Of a stretch of DNA of 64,000 nt, positions 32,651 through 44,454 are shown one piece after another (position 1 is the stretch's first letter; every line of letters begins with the position of its first letter). The stretch is from Ampullaceana balthica (taxonomy: Eukaryota; Mollusca; Gastropoda; Lymnaeidae), in contig CALYLW010000011.1 in NCBI GenBank assembly GCA_944989445.1, forward strand, positions 1,083,501 to 1,147,500, given 5' to 3'. The notes beneath the pieces are model-generated. The model did not search any database. It was not told where the DNA came from and saw nothing but the letters and a program-made list of their open reading frames with translations. The translations under genes were made by a program, and so were the position numbers.

Positions 32651-32813
32651 CAGAGGCGTAACTGGGTTTTTGACGCCCTTGGCTAATTTATTTTTGGCGC
32701 CTTTTATTTAAATAAAAATTTAAAAATTAGAGATTTAGCGGCGCCCCTTTTGAACTGGCGCAGGCCGGCGCCCTTGGCAACTGCCCCAATGCCAAGCCGT
32801 TGTTACGCCACTG
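32651..32813. mobile_element. 163-bp hAT MITE, CAGAGGCGTAAC ends
   Basis: Ends CAGAGGCGTAACTGGG and TTGTTACGCCACTG, exact 8-bp duplications CTAATGTA (32643-32650 and 32814-32821). Inner ggcgcc motifs are mirrored. It is absent from the inverted partner copy, so it inserted after the duplication. Confidence 0.92.
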
Positions 32814-33155
32814 CTAATGTATACAATTTCTTTGTTTGTAAAAAAAATGATTTATTTATAAATACAAAATAAAAGAAATAGTAATTGGTAATGTTTTTTT
32901 TGGGTGTAAATTTGGAATATTTTTTGTCTCATGCCTGCGACCTCAGTAAACTTTCTTGTGGCCTTTTAAAAAAGTATCTTGTATTTTTATAAATGTGTAT
33001 TTATAGGTATATAATCTTATGCGGCCTCTTTTATTACTGCTTACATAAAATATGGCATGCAATGGTAAACATGTTCCCCACCTTTACTTCGTTTCAATTA
33101 CAATTATTTATTCATGTTTATTAATTTTTAAAAACCATAATATAATCGACTAAGT

Positions 33156-33494
33156 GGCCGTCCATAAATGAAGCACGCTATTTTGGCTGATTTTCCAACC
33201 TCGCACCCCCTCACAAAAACTTAGACCCCTTCTTCAATAAGACGTCACATAGCCGTATTTTCTGTTTGAAAATGAGCATGTTTCAAATTACATTTTTGCT
33301 ATTTAAGTATGTTTTTAGTGTAACGCTGCATTAAAATATCGTAACACGCGTTTTACATAAATGTCATTAAATTAAGTGTCAGTAATCAAATATTTAAGTA
33401 GAAATTTATTTAAAGTTGCGCGTTTTGACGACCCACTTTCACTCGTCACACACACGTGTGACTCGGTGCGGGACGTCATTTATGGACGACCCCT
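33156..33494. mobile_element. Harbinger-like GGCCGTCC MITE (copy c)
   Basis: Left end GTGGCCGTCCATAAATGAAG, right end GACGTCATTTATGGACGACC then CC, flanked by TAA on both sides. The interior is shared with the 6276 copy. Nested in the 30994-33552 hAT. Confidence 0.8.
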
Positions 33495-33560
33495 AAAAAG
33501 GGCGGCAAATTGGAGACCGCCCCGGGCGGCAAAAGTTCTAGCTACGCCACTGATCGTCAC

Positions 33561-33959
33561 GCAAGTAAGTCAGTCTGTCCTGACGCTACTCATTTTAGAA
33601 AGCAGGGAAAAACAAATTACTGCACCAATGCACCAAAAGGTGTGCAAATTAAAGATGCGCTGTAAAAAATATTATATGACGTCATTGATTTAGCTCATAT
33701 TTTCAATTTTAGAAAAGGGAACATTGTAAAAAGAGAATTAGATGGTGGTTAATTATAAAATAAAAAAATATGCAACCCCTATTATAAAATACTTTGTGTA
33801 CATTTCAGAAAGTTTAATATGTCGTATTTATCAAACAAGGACAAGTTATTTGGGCTTTTGAAAAAGGTCGGTGCCGTAGGCGCTCTAAAAAAAGTGCATT
33901 TTTTATAAAACAAATAGATTTCAGCTGAAAACTTCCGTCATTTTTTACGGGTACGCTAG
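33561..33959 (+). mobile_element. Helitron 3' portion
   Basis: Ends with hairpin CCGTCATTTTTTACGG (33935-33950) then CTAG before T at 33960, the same 3' structure as the Helitron at 48893-49361. Interior gtaggcgctc and cttgggctttt-like motifs recur at 49740-50300. The 5' end was not located. Confidence 0.6.
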
Positions 33960-34019
33960 TTCTAATCATAATTCTTAATGATTTTCGTTAAAATAGACGT
34001 ATTCAACTTATTTACACAT

Positions 34020-34320
34020 AACTTTAATAAATTGGATATGCGTAACATTAACATTTTTAATGAATAACCGCATTTTAATGAAAAACACTAATTATTTGCG
34101 CTACCTTAATGCAATAAAAATAAAAGCAAAATAAATTAAATTTTTAATAACTTACCTTGCCTTACAATAATTTTCTGTAAACTGAAACAGCAATATAAAT
34201 GACTACTTGCAAATTAAACACAATATTTGAACCACCATGTCATGTAGGTACGTGTTCGCGCATCATTCTACGAATGTCAAAATTCCACGTAAAAACTGTC
34301 GTGGCGATAATAATACGATG
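34020..34320 (-). repeat. Inverted copy of hAT 5' region
   Basis: The reverse complement of this stretch (catgtaggtacgtgttcgcg, attccacgtaaaaactgtcg) matches 31365-31640 in the hAT element at 30994. A second inverted fragment of the same family. Confidence 0.75.
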
Positions 34321-34339
34321 TTTGGGAAATTGGGGTCAC

Positions 34340-34830
34340 TAGCTTAAGCTAATGAAGTGTTCAACGACTGGAAAACCACAGTTCAAAGAATGAAGGAACC
34401 TGAGAATTCGGAAGAACACAGATCAGCATTTGCGACACTATCCAGGAAGAATGATGGCGGTAGAGTTGACAAAGAGTCTTGTTCTTCAAACAGAAGAAGA
34501 AATAAAATACCGGCATGTTTCGAGGCGCATTGTGGCTGCTGTGAGTTTACTTTCTGCATGCGGATTACCGTTTAGGTTTCCATGATATATTTGGATTTTT
34601 AAAAAAACAACTGAGAACTATGTTATTACTTATGACCCAGAACTTTTGTCTGAGTTCAATCCTTTTCTGGACGTATAGATAAAACGCCATGGAAACAAAG
34701 GAAGTGGCACATGATCTCTGTCGTGAAAAATATGCGATGAAATGATCAATATGTCAGAAAAGGTAATACACTCATGAATGAGATCAAACGTGCCAAAAAA
34801 TTCTCTATCACTATCACGGCCACATAGGTT
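34340..34830 (+). pseudogene. ZMYM1-like hAT transposase N-terminal part
   Basis: Begins VFNDWKTTVQRMKEPENSEE, the TTF-type zinc-finger side of ZMYM1-like transposases, then after frameshifts gives CGLPFR, SEFNPFLDV, HGNKGSGT and AKKFS-like residues in family order. At least four lesions; dead. Confidence 0.75.
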
Positions 34831-36107
34831 GCAGTGGCATAAGAGCGGCCCCGGTCACATCTTTGCGACCCATTGAGTAGAGGCTCTCTAGCCCACACTC
34901 ACCTTTACGATATAGTATAGGTGGTAATAATTTATAATTATACTAATATAAACTATTTTATATATATATTTAATATATAAATCTCAAATGTAGCCTAGGC
35001 CTTGTTTGTGACCTTTGTTCTGTTAGTTTATTAATGTTCATCTTATTCCGTCTCCTGCTCTTGTTTTCAACACCATGTTTTCCTTAGATTTAGCTATAAA
35101 ATACTATAATTAATAATGTCTCCACTTAGAGTTAGAGACATTAAACAAATTTCTTTAACTTTAATTTTCTTTACTTAATCTCAGTAATGCGAATTTTATG
35201 TTAACTAATAAAGTTTAACTATTCACACGCAAGTCAAGAATCAAAAGATGTATTGACATAGAAGTATCACTTATCCTCCCAAAAGGTAATGGGAGTAGAC
35301 TACAAGTACAAGTATGGCTTGATTAGCAAAGTGCTTAAATATTGAACTTAATTTAATGCATTCTATTTCTCATTCTAAATTGATGTCCCCATTATATTGT
35401 TAGGTCTGAAATTTCCACACCAAAATTGAAAAGATGAACAAAAGCTGAAAACATTAATTCAATACATATAGGCGTAAATCAACATCAATTTCTTTATATT
35501 TAAATGTATATGGTTAAGCACACTGCTTTACCTATTGATGCCTTACTGATTAATTTTAATGAAATGGCCAGCTGACCATGAACTGAAAATCAATTTAATA
35601 ACCAACAGAAACCCTGCCTTGAGGTGTTAATAGTTTAGTGAGGGATTATAGAATTTCGCATCAATCAATTTTAGTCTCCAGCCATCCAAAAAAGTGAGCT
35701 CCCTCCGTGGAAATTAATGAAGGAAAAACCTATCACTCATTGCACCATCTGCAGAGCCACAGCGTTGCCAAGAGACAATATTATTTATTTATAATCTATA
35801 GTACTTATACAAGATGGCTAACTGTTCCACCTAGTATTTAAAATATAAAACCATTATATGTCTCTATAGGCTCATCTGTCAATACAGGACATTAGTGCAA
35901 AACAACAAACATCAATTTTAAGAAACATCTCTCACCCATTATATGATATAAAAATATCAGTGCTTTTAAGATTTTGTCATTCACCAATAAACTAGGTATT
36001 TAACAGGCTTATTAATCAAACAACTGGGTGCATTCACTAATCATTAAAAAACACATGCTATGTATAAGACATTAAAATAAAACAAAATTTGAATACAAAT
36101 TATCAAA
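34831..36107. other. Intergenic region downstream of RPS29
   Basis: AT-rich; no gene, RNA gene or transposon ends recognised. Confidence 0.4.
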
Positions 36108-36113
36108 TTTATT
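36108..36113 (-). promoter_or_regulatory. Poly(A) signal of RPS29
   Basis: AATAAA on the - strand about 92 nt after the RPS29 stop codon, a usual distance for a short ribosomal-protein 3' UTR. Confidence 0.6.
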
Positions 36114-36204
36114 CACTAGACATCTGAACATGTTTGCTGTCTGCCATTATATTTAGATGATGTTCCTGTGCAACTGTTGCAGTAGTCACATGTCAGTTAA
36201 CATC

Positions 36205-36690
36205 TTAGTCCAGCTGTAAAATGACAATTCGAAAAGAATTTTTTAAAAATAGTCATAGAAACATAAACTTTTTACAAATAAACCATTATAGTATATTTAA
36301 CATTAACATACACTACAAACGATTCAAACATTAAGTAAAGCTTCAAAAAGATTATTCTTGGGTCAACCAGGTGTTCTTTTGGCAAAATTCTGTAAATACA
36401 TATCAAGCAGCAGTTCCCAACCTGTGGGTCGCCAACTGACTACAAAAATATAAACTATAATGCAAACTTGCTCTATTTTATAAAAACTTTATTGAAAATG
36501 ACTTACTTAAATTTCACTGGGGTTTGGAATCACCGATATAAATGATTAAGAAAATGAGGCTTCGTACAATATATTAACTATACTAATCACCTTTTTAAAT
36601 CCAATATCTTCTGAATATTGTCTGAAGCATCGTCTGCAAATATTTAGTCCGTATTTTCTAATGAGACCATGAGCATTGCTGCAAACTCGG
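36205..36690 (-). CDS. RPS29: Ribosomal protein S29 (uS14), last two exons
   Basis: A small zinc-binding protein of the 40S subunit head. The exon at 36690-36591 begins with C, completing a Cys codon split by the intron, then [33 protein letters not shown]. After GT..AG it joins the 36213-36205 exon: LeuAsp and stop TAA, giving the family's usual ending DIGF.KLD. The four zinc ligands are present: the split Cys and the VC Cys (CxxC), then CRRC. The first exon, expected to code about 20 residues starting MG and containing HPR, was not found between 36.7 and 44 kb. Introns and clean codons argue against a processed pseudogene; either exon 1 lies farther away, beyond the transposon block starting at 37.38 kb, or the locus is broken. 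Confidence 0.88.
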
Positions 36691-37382
36691 CTGAAAACAA
36701 AAAGGAATTCAATTTTTAAAAATTCCAAGTATTCCAAAGTGAGGTATTAATAATTAAATTACATTAGAATTTGAAGAGTGAAACTAAGTAAAACAAAACA
36801 TCACTTCACTATTGTTAGTGTACCAGTACCAGTAATTCAATCCTTCAGCCAGCACAACTAATCCAATTTCATGAAAATAATTAAAGATGTATCAATAGCC
36901 CTAAGCCTAAAATAACGTTTATGAACATAATACCATTGGCCATTACATACACTTTAGACTCACAGAACTATTGCAAACAACCCTTGTTGCTAACATTCAA
37001 TTATATTAGAATGTGGCATGGGAAAAGATATGAAGACATCAAGGGAAGAAACGGCTACGTGACAATTTGTGAAATTTTTTTTGTTAACCTACCTCTTTAT
37101 CTGCGAGAGGGTCAAAAATAGAATGCTTTGAATGGGGTTTTATGAAAAAATAACTTCTCTGACACTAGGAAAAATTAAAATATATTCAGTAATTTAATGA
37201 TAAATATTTGTAGTTTTGAGCTTTAAAACTAAAATATCTTGAAACTACAAAAATGTCACATAGCCGTTTCTTCCCTTGAGGTCTTCATGTAGTAATAGTA
37301 TATAAATGTGGACTCTTAGGTGTCATTCCAATGGACCGTGCCAACTCTGCACAACATTAAAAATATAATATCCTAACAAATA
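36691..37382. other. RPS29 intron 1 or upstream sequence
   Basis: AT-rich. No exon matching the RPS29 N-terminus is visible. Short open frames here have no recognisable product. Confidence 0.4.
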
Positions 37383-40136
37383 CAGTGGGGCCCGCTTAAG
37401 TCGACGACCTCAGGGTATGAAAAATGGCGCCGAGATAACCGATCACCGACTTAAACGAAAACCATTATTGGCGAAAAAATATTAACATGCGCTTGAAATT
37501 TCTTTATAATTACATACATGACGTGCGTTAATTAGTGATGGGACGATTAATGATTTAATCGGAATCGTATCGGAATATCGGGACAGTAATATTTCTTCAC
37601 TCTTTCCCAAGGTTAAGACCGTTCATTTTTAAGGCCCGTTTAAATGTAACGTAATGGGGGTGAGACTGCAATCAATTTAAATATAACCCAGTGTTCCCAC
37701 TCAGTCGGGAATTCTCTTAAAATAATTGTCCCGGTCTTGAAAAGTTAAGACTGGTCGAGAATATATATATATATTTTTATGCCGAAGTAAAAGTAAAATG
37801 ACGTCTCTGTGGTCATGTTATGATTCAATGTAATATAAAAAAAGTTACGTTTATAATTGACTGCGCATGCGTTAAAGGTCAAATTTTTCGCCTCGCCTCA
37901 TGGAGCATGTTTGCAATGCCCGTCGAATCGAATTTTTTTAAATATAAAATAAACATATCAATATAGTAATTTTAAGTTTACTGCTTTTGACGTGCAGGAT
38001 ATCTGTCACTATGAGACCGCACTTGAATTTCCTCCGTCAATCAAATGATACGTGTAACTTGTAATATAAATAGTAACACGTGCGACCTTGATCTTATCAG
38101 AATTCGACCTACAACAATGACGTGTATAGTATATATCTCCTAGAATATTAAGAAAATGATTTGATTTCAGCGTCATGCGCGTGTTAGTCACAGTCACGTA
38201 TCTTACTGGTAACAAAGCAACAACAAACTTTTATAAAAATAATTTTTTATTTAATTATATAAAAACCACCGTCCGATTCTCGATACAAACCTTTATTTGA
38301 TTTTCTAAAGATATTCGTTTATTTTAAAAAATAAAATGATTAATGCATCAGAAAATGAATTAAGTTTAATAATAATATAACATACACAGCGAAATAATGA
38401 CGGATTAAAGACCACTATCGCCATTTTCGAGTACTTCTGGTGAATACATAATCTAACGGAATCAAATTGAAAGTAAAAACATCCTGTATTTTTTATTGAA
38501 ATCTCGTAGAATCACACAATAGCCGAAAGTCTCGAAGAAAGCGAGATGTCAACACTGTTTTGAACTAAAAATGACAAAGTGCATTGCTAGGCCAGGTACT
38601 TCGATACTCATTTGCGCATCGTTCTGCGCATGTCGAAAATTTACGGAAAAACTTTTAAAACAAATTTGAAGGTTCGCTATTCGGTACTCTACGGGTACCT
38701 CGGAATTTTTGTGTTTACGTCACAGTTTTCTAAAAATAATTTAATTTTGTATTCGAATACGTCAGATAAGTCACTAAGTGGGTTCCGGTGACTCTCTCAC
38801 TGTTTTGAGCGGTTGTAAACATTGGGAATTTTTTTTTACTTCACTTTTACGACTCGGTACGCTACAAATGTCTTAACCATACTTGTGTTAGTAAAAATAC
38901 ACTCACGAAACCGAATTATACATGATCCGCATCCAAACTTGGTTGTAAAAAACATCAACATAGTCAGCTTACACTTTTTACACGACCCGTTTGGAATTTC
39001 GCAAAGGCATCAACCCCTCAACATCGTAATAAAAAAAAAGATGGCGCCGATCGTATTTTCTTCATTGAGCCGATGGGGTTCCCGATATGATTCTAAATCA
39101 TTTTTCAATCTCTAAACATCTAAATAATTAAAAATAAATTACTGATAATATACACTGCTACTTCTAGTATTGTTTAAAAGTATCAATATTAATAATAGTA
39201 TTAGTAAATTTAATTCTAAACCAAACTTAATACTTAATTATAGTTAACAGTAATAATACTAATAACTAATAATAATAGTAATATCCGTTGCAGCAGGGCT
39301 ACGTACATTTCAACTTTAAATTACTTTAAATAAATAAATAAAACTCAAAACAATCGATAATTACAGTTCAATTATCATCATACAAATATAATTAAATAAG
39401 CATATTAGTGTCAGTGAGCATATATTAAACTAAAATATAAAGAAATAAAATAATATAAAAAATAAATAAAAATTAGTGAAATTGAAGTCAAAACTGTCAA
39501 AACACATAGACTTTGACTAAGGCTACCACAGTTTTAATAGCTTCAAACAATCAATTTAGTTATTATTTTGAATTCTAATTACCTGTCATACATAAAAGTA
39601 TTGATTTAACATTTTACTAAAACATATATTTAATTAAAATCCAATAAACATGTTATATTTTTTTAACACTTGACTTGAGACAAATTATTTTTTCAACTTT
39701 TTGAATGATTTTTTACAACTTGACCTTAAAAAATATTTTTTTTAAAAATCGTTGTAAATTAAATAGTTGTTTATAATGTTGTATATAAGAATTTGATTGT
39801 CTCCTAAAAATTTGGTGCAAATATCTTTAAAAATGATAAAGTTATGGGTGAAAGGGTGAGAAATTTCAAAAATGGGTCACCAGTTTTATAGTAAAATATA
39901 AAGTTTATATAAGGGGCTTAAAAAATTCACCAAAAAAATGATAACTTGACTTATGTTCAAGATAAAAAGATGAAATTGGTGTTTTTAGAAAGCTGAGAGC
40001 TAGCCCTTTTAAATGATATATGTTTTAACATGATATGACAATATTTAAATATCTTGTCAAAGTACCTAGCTAGGCGAACAGACGGGGATCGAGCTAACCG
40101 ACGTTAAGTTGCAAATTTGGCAATCTTTTGTGCTCG
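37383..40136. mobile_element. pogo/mariner-like element, CAGTGGGGCCCGCTTAAGTC end, interrupted
   Basis: Starts after TA with CAGTGGGGCCCGCTTAAGTC. The sequence to about 38593 follows the 1.46 kb element at 56186 (atgaaaaatggcg, ctgcgcatgcg, gagatgtcaacactgttttg). A 1.48 kb insertion follows, then the family resumes (gatcgagctaaccgac, aagttgcaaatttgg) and stops at about 40136 without the right end. Confidence 0.8.
38594..40068. mobile_element. 1.48 kb element with AGGTACTT ends, nested
   Basis: Ends AGGTACTTCGATAC and TTGTCAAAGTACCTA are short inverted repeats. Flanks GCTAGGCC and GCTAGGCG form an 8-bp target duplication with one mismatch. Very AT-rich interior with no coding capacity. hAT-like by target size only. 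Confidence 0.65.
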
Positions 40137-40820
40137 TAAAAAAAATATCGGTAACGTCAATACATATCCAGATATCGGTAGACCCCTAATATTTTGCAAT
40201 AACAAAAGGGTTAAAATATAATTATTTTTTTTAATTAAAAACTAAAATTAAAAAAAGATTCCCCATCTAAAAATCGAACCTTGTAAAAAAAAAGGATCCT
40301 ATTTACGTGGCCAAGATGGCGGAGAGTCATTTCTGGGCGAAGAGACGTCACTTCGAGGCTACCGTTGCTATACACAAGTTACAATTTTGTTTTTCATGGA
40401 TTACCTCCCCTTGCCATTTGTATTTTAATCGATTGCATCCCCTTATAAAGTAGCTTGTCCGTTGGTCTTCATACGTGTCACTTATTAATCACAACTAATT
40501 GGACTAGTGCAAGACCGGCATTAAACAAGTAGGCGCAGGGGCTAAAATGAAGCAATCCGGCGCATAATCTAGTTATTTCAATGGTACAAAAAACATGCGG
40601 CACTATATGCTGTGACGCGTATGTAGATGCACAACAGCCCCCCAAAATTCCTGGCGGGCAAATTCTTTTCGCCTGAAATTCCGGGTGCAGTATCATCGCG
40701 GTTGAAAGTTTCCTGAATTTTTGTGTAAAATTGTTCAAAAAAGAAAGTGAATTTTTTAAACTGGAAGTGTCGGGGTCAGATTTAGCTATAGAATTTTAGG
40801 GTTAGATTTAGCTATAGAAT
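40137..40820. other. Spacer before the 3.3 kb inverted-repeat element
   Basis: Contains aagatggcggagagtcattt at about 40313 with a 43-codon frame of no recognised product, and a repeated tagctatagaattttagggt motif at 40776-40820 that adjoins the next element. Confidence 0.35.
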
Positions 40821-43800
40821 TAGGTATTCTAAATGAGCTGGCGAAATTTGCGGAAAATTTCGTCTGTCGAGGTTGCGCCGCGCCTACTCGCCGCGGAATT
40901 TTTTTATTATACTTACGCATATAAAACCTGTTGATTAAGAGGGGGGAAATGTAGTTCTACCATTGGATACAAATTTTACTGTTTTAAAGTGAAATTAAAG
41001 AGTAAAAATCATCGATTTTTCAAGAAAAATTGATTTTTCTCTATGAAATAATCATTTTACAGAGTTCAAATTTATATATCCATAAAGGCCATCCAATTTA
41101 CTTTGAAACTGTTATAATTTCCCTATCACCCCGTATAATAAAATTTCTCCGCCAAGCCGAAAACGAGGTCATAATTTCTGCTTTAAAAAAATGTCCTTAC
41201 GAGCCGCTGCGTGGACTTTTCTTTCGTAAGTGAAGCACTCGCTTGTCAGTTTGATTAACGATTGTGAATAATATTGTTCGTTTTCATGGATTTAAAAGCT
41301 ACTATAGGTAAGTTGAATGGTTACTTTAAATTATTGAACTATCGATTTAATTACAAATAAACTTATTCATTACTTCTTTTAAAATTTGGGCCTGGCTATC
41401 GAAAATTAATGCACGCTTTTTAATTTTATGTCAAAAAATGTGCATGACCTGTTTTGAAAATCCACTGTTTTTAATTTAAGTTAGTCATAATAAAAATAGA
41501 ATGCACGCTTAATACAAAGAAATGTTCAGGAGTTGAATGGTATTTATTTTATTTTTGTATAATTTGCTTTAAAATTGTATTGAATCGTTTAACTGTGAGC
41601 AAATTCTCGATTAGTCTAAGTCGCATGTCAGCCATTTTTATTTTTAGATTTTGGTCTGGTGCATTATTTTACACAGTGGTTATGATTTCACTATTGTATT
41701 TTTAGTGTAGGATTTTGTGTAACTTGTGTTAATAGTTTATCTATAGTTATACTTTTATTCAAAGGGTTGCTTTTGAAAGAACATTATTATTTAAAATTAG
41801 CACATAATTTTGTTTAAAATAATCTAAATAATATAAAAATTACACCATAATAAGGCTTTGTCCCCTTTCATTAATGGTACAGTCCAAAATAAGTTGTCGT
41901 ATTTAAGCTTCACTATATAAACATTGTATTTTGTATTTGTATGTTTACATTGTCGGGTTAACTTAAAGCTTACTGTTAAGCACTGTTATTAAAATTCAAA
42001 ATATTATTTCAGTGGATGATACATATGTCACACTTCAAGCAAGGTATCAGCATAAAGGGAAGACCAAAGGCAAAGGGCCTACCTAAGAATACTAAGATAT
42101 TGTTAGCAGCAACAAGCTCCTTGTACAGCTATCCTTTCTTAGGGAGGAAGGAAATCATACATGGGCACAGGTTTGTAATTCCATAATAATAATATGTTTT
42201 AACTAGCAAATGCTATGTTCATGCAGTAATTAATTTAATGTAATAACTCTTTAATAATGAAATATAATTATCTTTTTAAATGATTTTCTTTGCAACATAC
42301 ATTTGGTAAAGTTATAATTATACTTTCACAGATTTCTAAGGTATGGATTCCAGAACTTTTGCAGGCATGAAGGTATTGGATAATCATTGCAAGATTCTGA
42401 TAACATGTGCCCGGAATTCCTTTTCAAGTTTGCCTCATGACCTCTTGGAGGAATTACTTTTGACCAAGGAAATGGATTTTAACTTTATTTCACAAGCTTG
42501 TGCTGCTGTTGGGATTACATGCACTAATTTTACAACACCTCCTGCTGTATTTTTGCGCCCCCCCCCCATTGCAAGTTATTTATGAGTTGGTAATTGACTT
42601 GGTTATTTGTAGAAATTCCCAATCCCAGACTTCAGTTTCAGTAAAAGTAGCATAGTTGCCTGGCTAAATTGTTTTACTGGCCTGAATAAGAAATAAGAAC
42701 AAAATGTTGTATGACCACAAGAAGATTGTTGGTCATCAACTTACTTTTGGCTCAGTCAAGTCTAATTTAGGTTTTACACCTGTTGCTACTGAGGATTCTG
42801 ATACATTGTTAGATATTGCCATTAATTGTTTTAGGAAACTTTCATTTAATTATGACTCCTTTACTGATAGTAGATCAGAGGCGACTTACAATTGGTTATG
42901 TAAGATTACCAGCACTATGTCTGATAGGGCAGCAACTGTGAAGTGTTTTAATACAAATTGGGAATGTCCCACTCATGTGAAACAGAATTAAAGTCTCTAG
43001 AATCTGATATTGAACAAATTCATGGTCAGTGTTTAGGGAGGGATCAGCACAAACTTTTTAAGTCATATACTGGTGTAGCTGAGACAGCAACTGTAAGGGT
43101 GGTTAGAACTATTAGTGAGGTTTTGGGTCCTAGGGGGGATACAACAAATGGGTGCAGGGTTGAATGGGGCTAGCATTTTGTAATACATTATTAATTTCTA
43201 GCTTTAAAAGTAATATATTTAACTGAAGCTGCTGCATCAATTGTTTTTCATTTAGACAAGATGTTGTCATTTTTTACATGTGGAGTTCTGAATGCACAGC
43301 ATTTAAAATAACACAGTGTATAGATTTAAAGGACACTAATTAGGCATCAGACTTTTAATTAATTGACATGTAAGGTTAAAGTTATTTTTTAAAAATTACA
43401 CTGTCAGTACTGAATTGCAGCTCTCTATAACCAAATTTGACATGTTCGTATTTAAAATTTAGGTTTTAAAGTAACCTTTTTTTTGGGAATTTTTTTTACA
43501 TTATGAGTCCATTTTATAATAAGTCTGTACATTTTCTATTAAAATTATTATAATTTAAAATAATATGGTCAAACTTTGGCTTTGATATCTTACTTGGTTA
43601 ATTTATTGTGATTTTTTAAAATTCTTCAAATTTCTTACTTATTTATGACAATACACAATTCTAAAAATTCTAGTTTATTTTTGTTTTAATTTATCATCTG
43701 GCTGTCAATTTCTTGATAAAGAGCTTTGAATTGTCTTTCAGATAATAGTAATTTTATATTTCTAACCTATTTGGTTATTTTTTTTTATTTTTTAAAAATG

Positions 43801-44151
43801 AAGAAAAATTGACTTTTTGTCTCCCTTTTCATTTTTTGTAAAATTGTGCATCTGCTAGTTTTGAATTGAATAAATTTTGTATATATAATTTTCTCACTGC
43901 CCTGAAAAAAATTGAGTTTGTTATATGTGTAGTTGTCTATTAGGTAAAGAAGTTTCAAAGCTCCCAAAGTGTTATTTCAAAAGTTACAGGGTGTCAAAAA
44001 CACACTTTTGCACACTAAGTGGCGGCGGCCATTTTGGAATTTTCAAAAATTTATAATTTTTAAACTATAACAGTTAGAATAATAATTTTTGCTGTTCTGT
44101 TCTAATGAAGATAAGCACTATAGAGGAGAGTATTCACATTTAGAATACCTA
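40821..44151 (+). mobile_element. 3.3 kb DNA transposon of unassigned family
   Basis: Perfect 15-bp terminal inverted repeats TAGGTATTCTAAATG / CATTTAGAATACCTA. Exact 7-bp flanks ATAGAAT (40814-40820 and 44152-44158), extendable to 8 bp with a shifted border. It encloses a decayed spliced gene (41286-43173). Target size would suit hAT or P, but neither the ends nor the protein allow me to name the superfamily. Confidence 0.8.
41286..43173 (+). pseudogene. Decayed spliced ORF of unknown transposon family
   Basis: Exon 1 41286-41307 (MDLKATI plus one nt) ends in a strong donor G|GTAAGTTG. The next exon starts at 42013 after TTTCAG (VDDTYVTLQAR), then frameshifts into GRPKAKGLPKNTKILLAATS and GRKEIIHGHR before another likely intron. 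Later segments: FGSVKSNLGFTPVATEDSDT, LCKITSTMSDRAATVKCFN (42704-42990), then in another frame LGRDQHKLFKSY and RVVRTISEVLGPRGD (to 43173). The + frame residues are coherent across frameshifts, so this was a real protein of more than 250 residues. I recall similar uncharacterised proteins in invertebrate genomes, but cannot name a domain or catalytic triad. Confidence 0.65.
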
Positions 44152-44454
44152 ATAGAATTTTAGGGTTAAGGTTAAGTTTACTTTTTCTTACTTTTTTTCG
44201 CTATTCGCAGAATTCTCTGCATAACGTTGAAAATTATTCTCAGAATTTTGGGGATAACCACTCCGTTTATTTTTTGCATTAAAAATCTGTTTATTGAAAA
44301 TTGTTATTGATTCCACCCCTTTCGAATAATGGGTCCAGCACATATTGCAAATGTTTCAACATAGGGTGATGGCTGAATAAATGAGTGCTATGGTTGACAA
44401 ATTGGAATTTTAAAGGTCTTATTGGAATCAGGGGTAAAAAATCAGTATAATTCG

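Larger units (their letters stand above)
30994..33552 (+). mobile_element. hAT element with CAGTGGCGTAGC ends, 2.56 kb
   Basis: Ends CAGTGGCGTAGCTAGGGGG and TTCTAGCTACGCCACTG, with subterminal GCCCCGGGCGGC on both sides, flanked by exact 8-bp duplications ATCGTCAC (30986-30993 and 33553-33560). The interior holds a decayed transposase on the + strand, a nested hAT MITE (32651-32813) and a nested GGCCGTCC MITE (33156-33494). Confidence 0.93.

Noticed and set aside
40313..40444. 43-codon frame starting MAESHFWAKRR
   Set aside because: Good start context but no splice donor, no conserved domain and repeat-rich surroundings.
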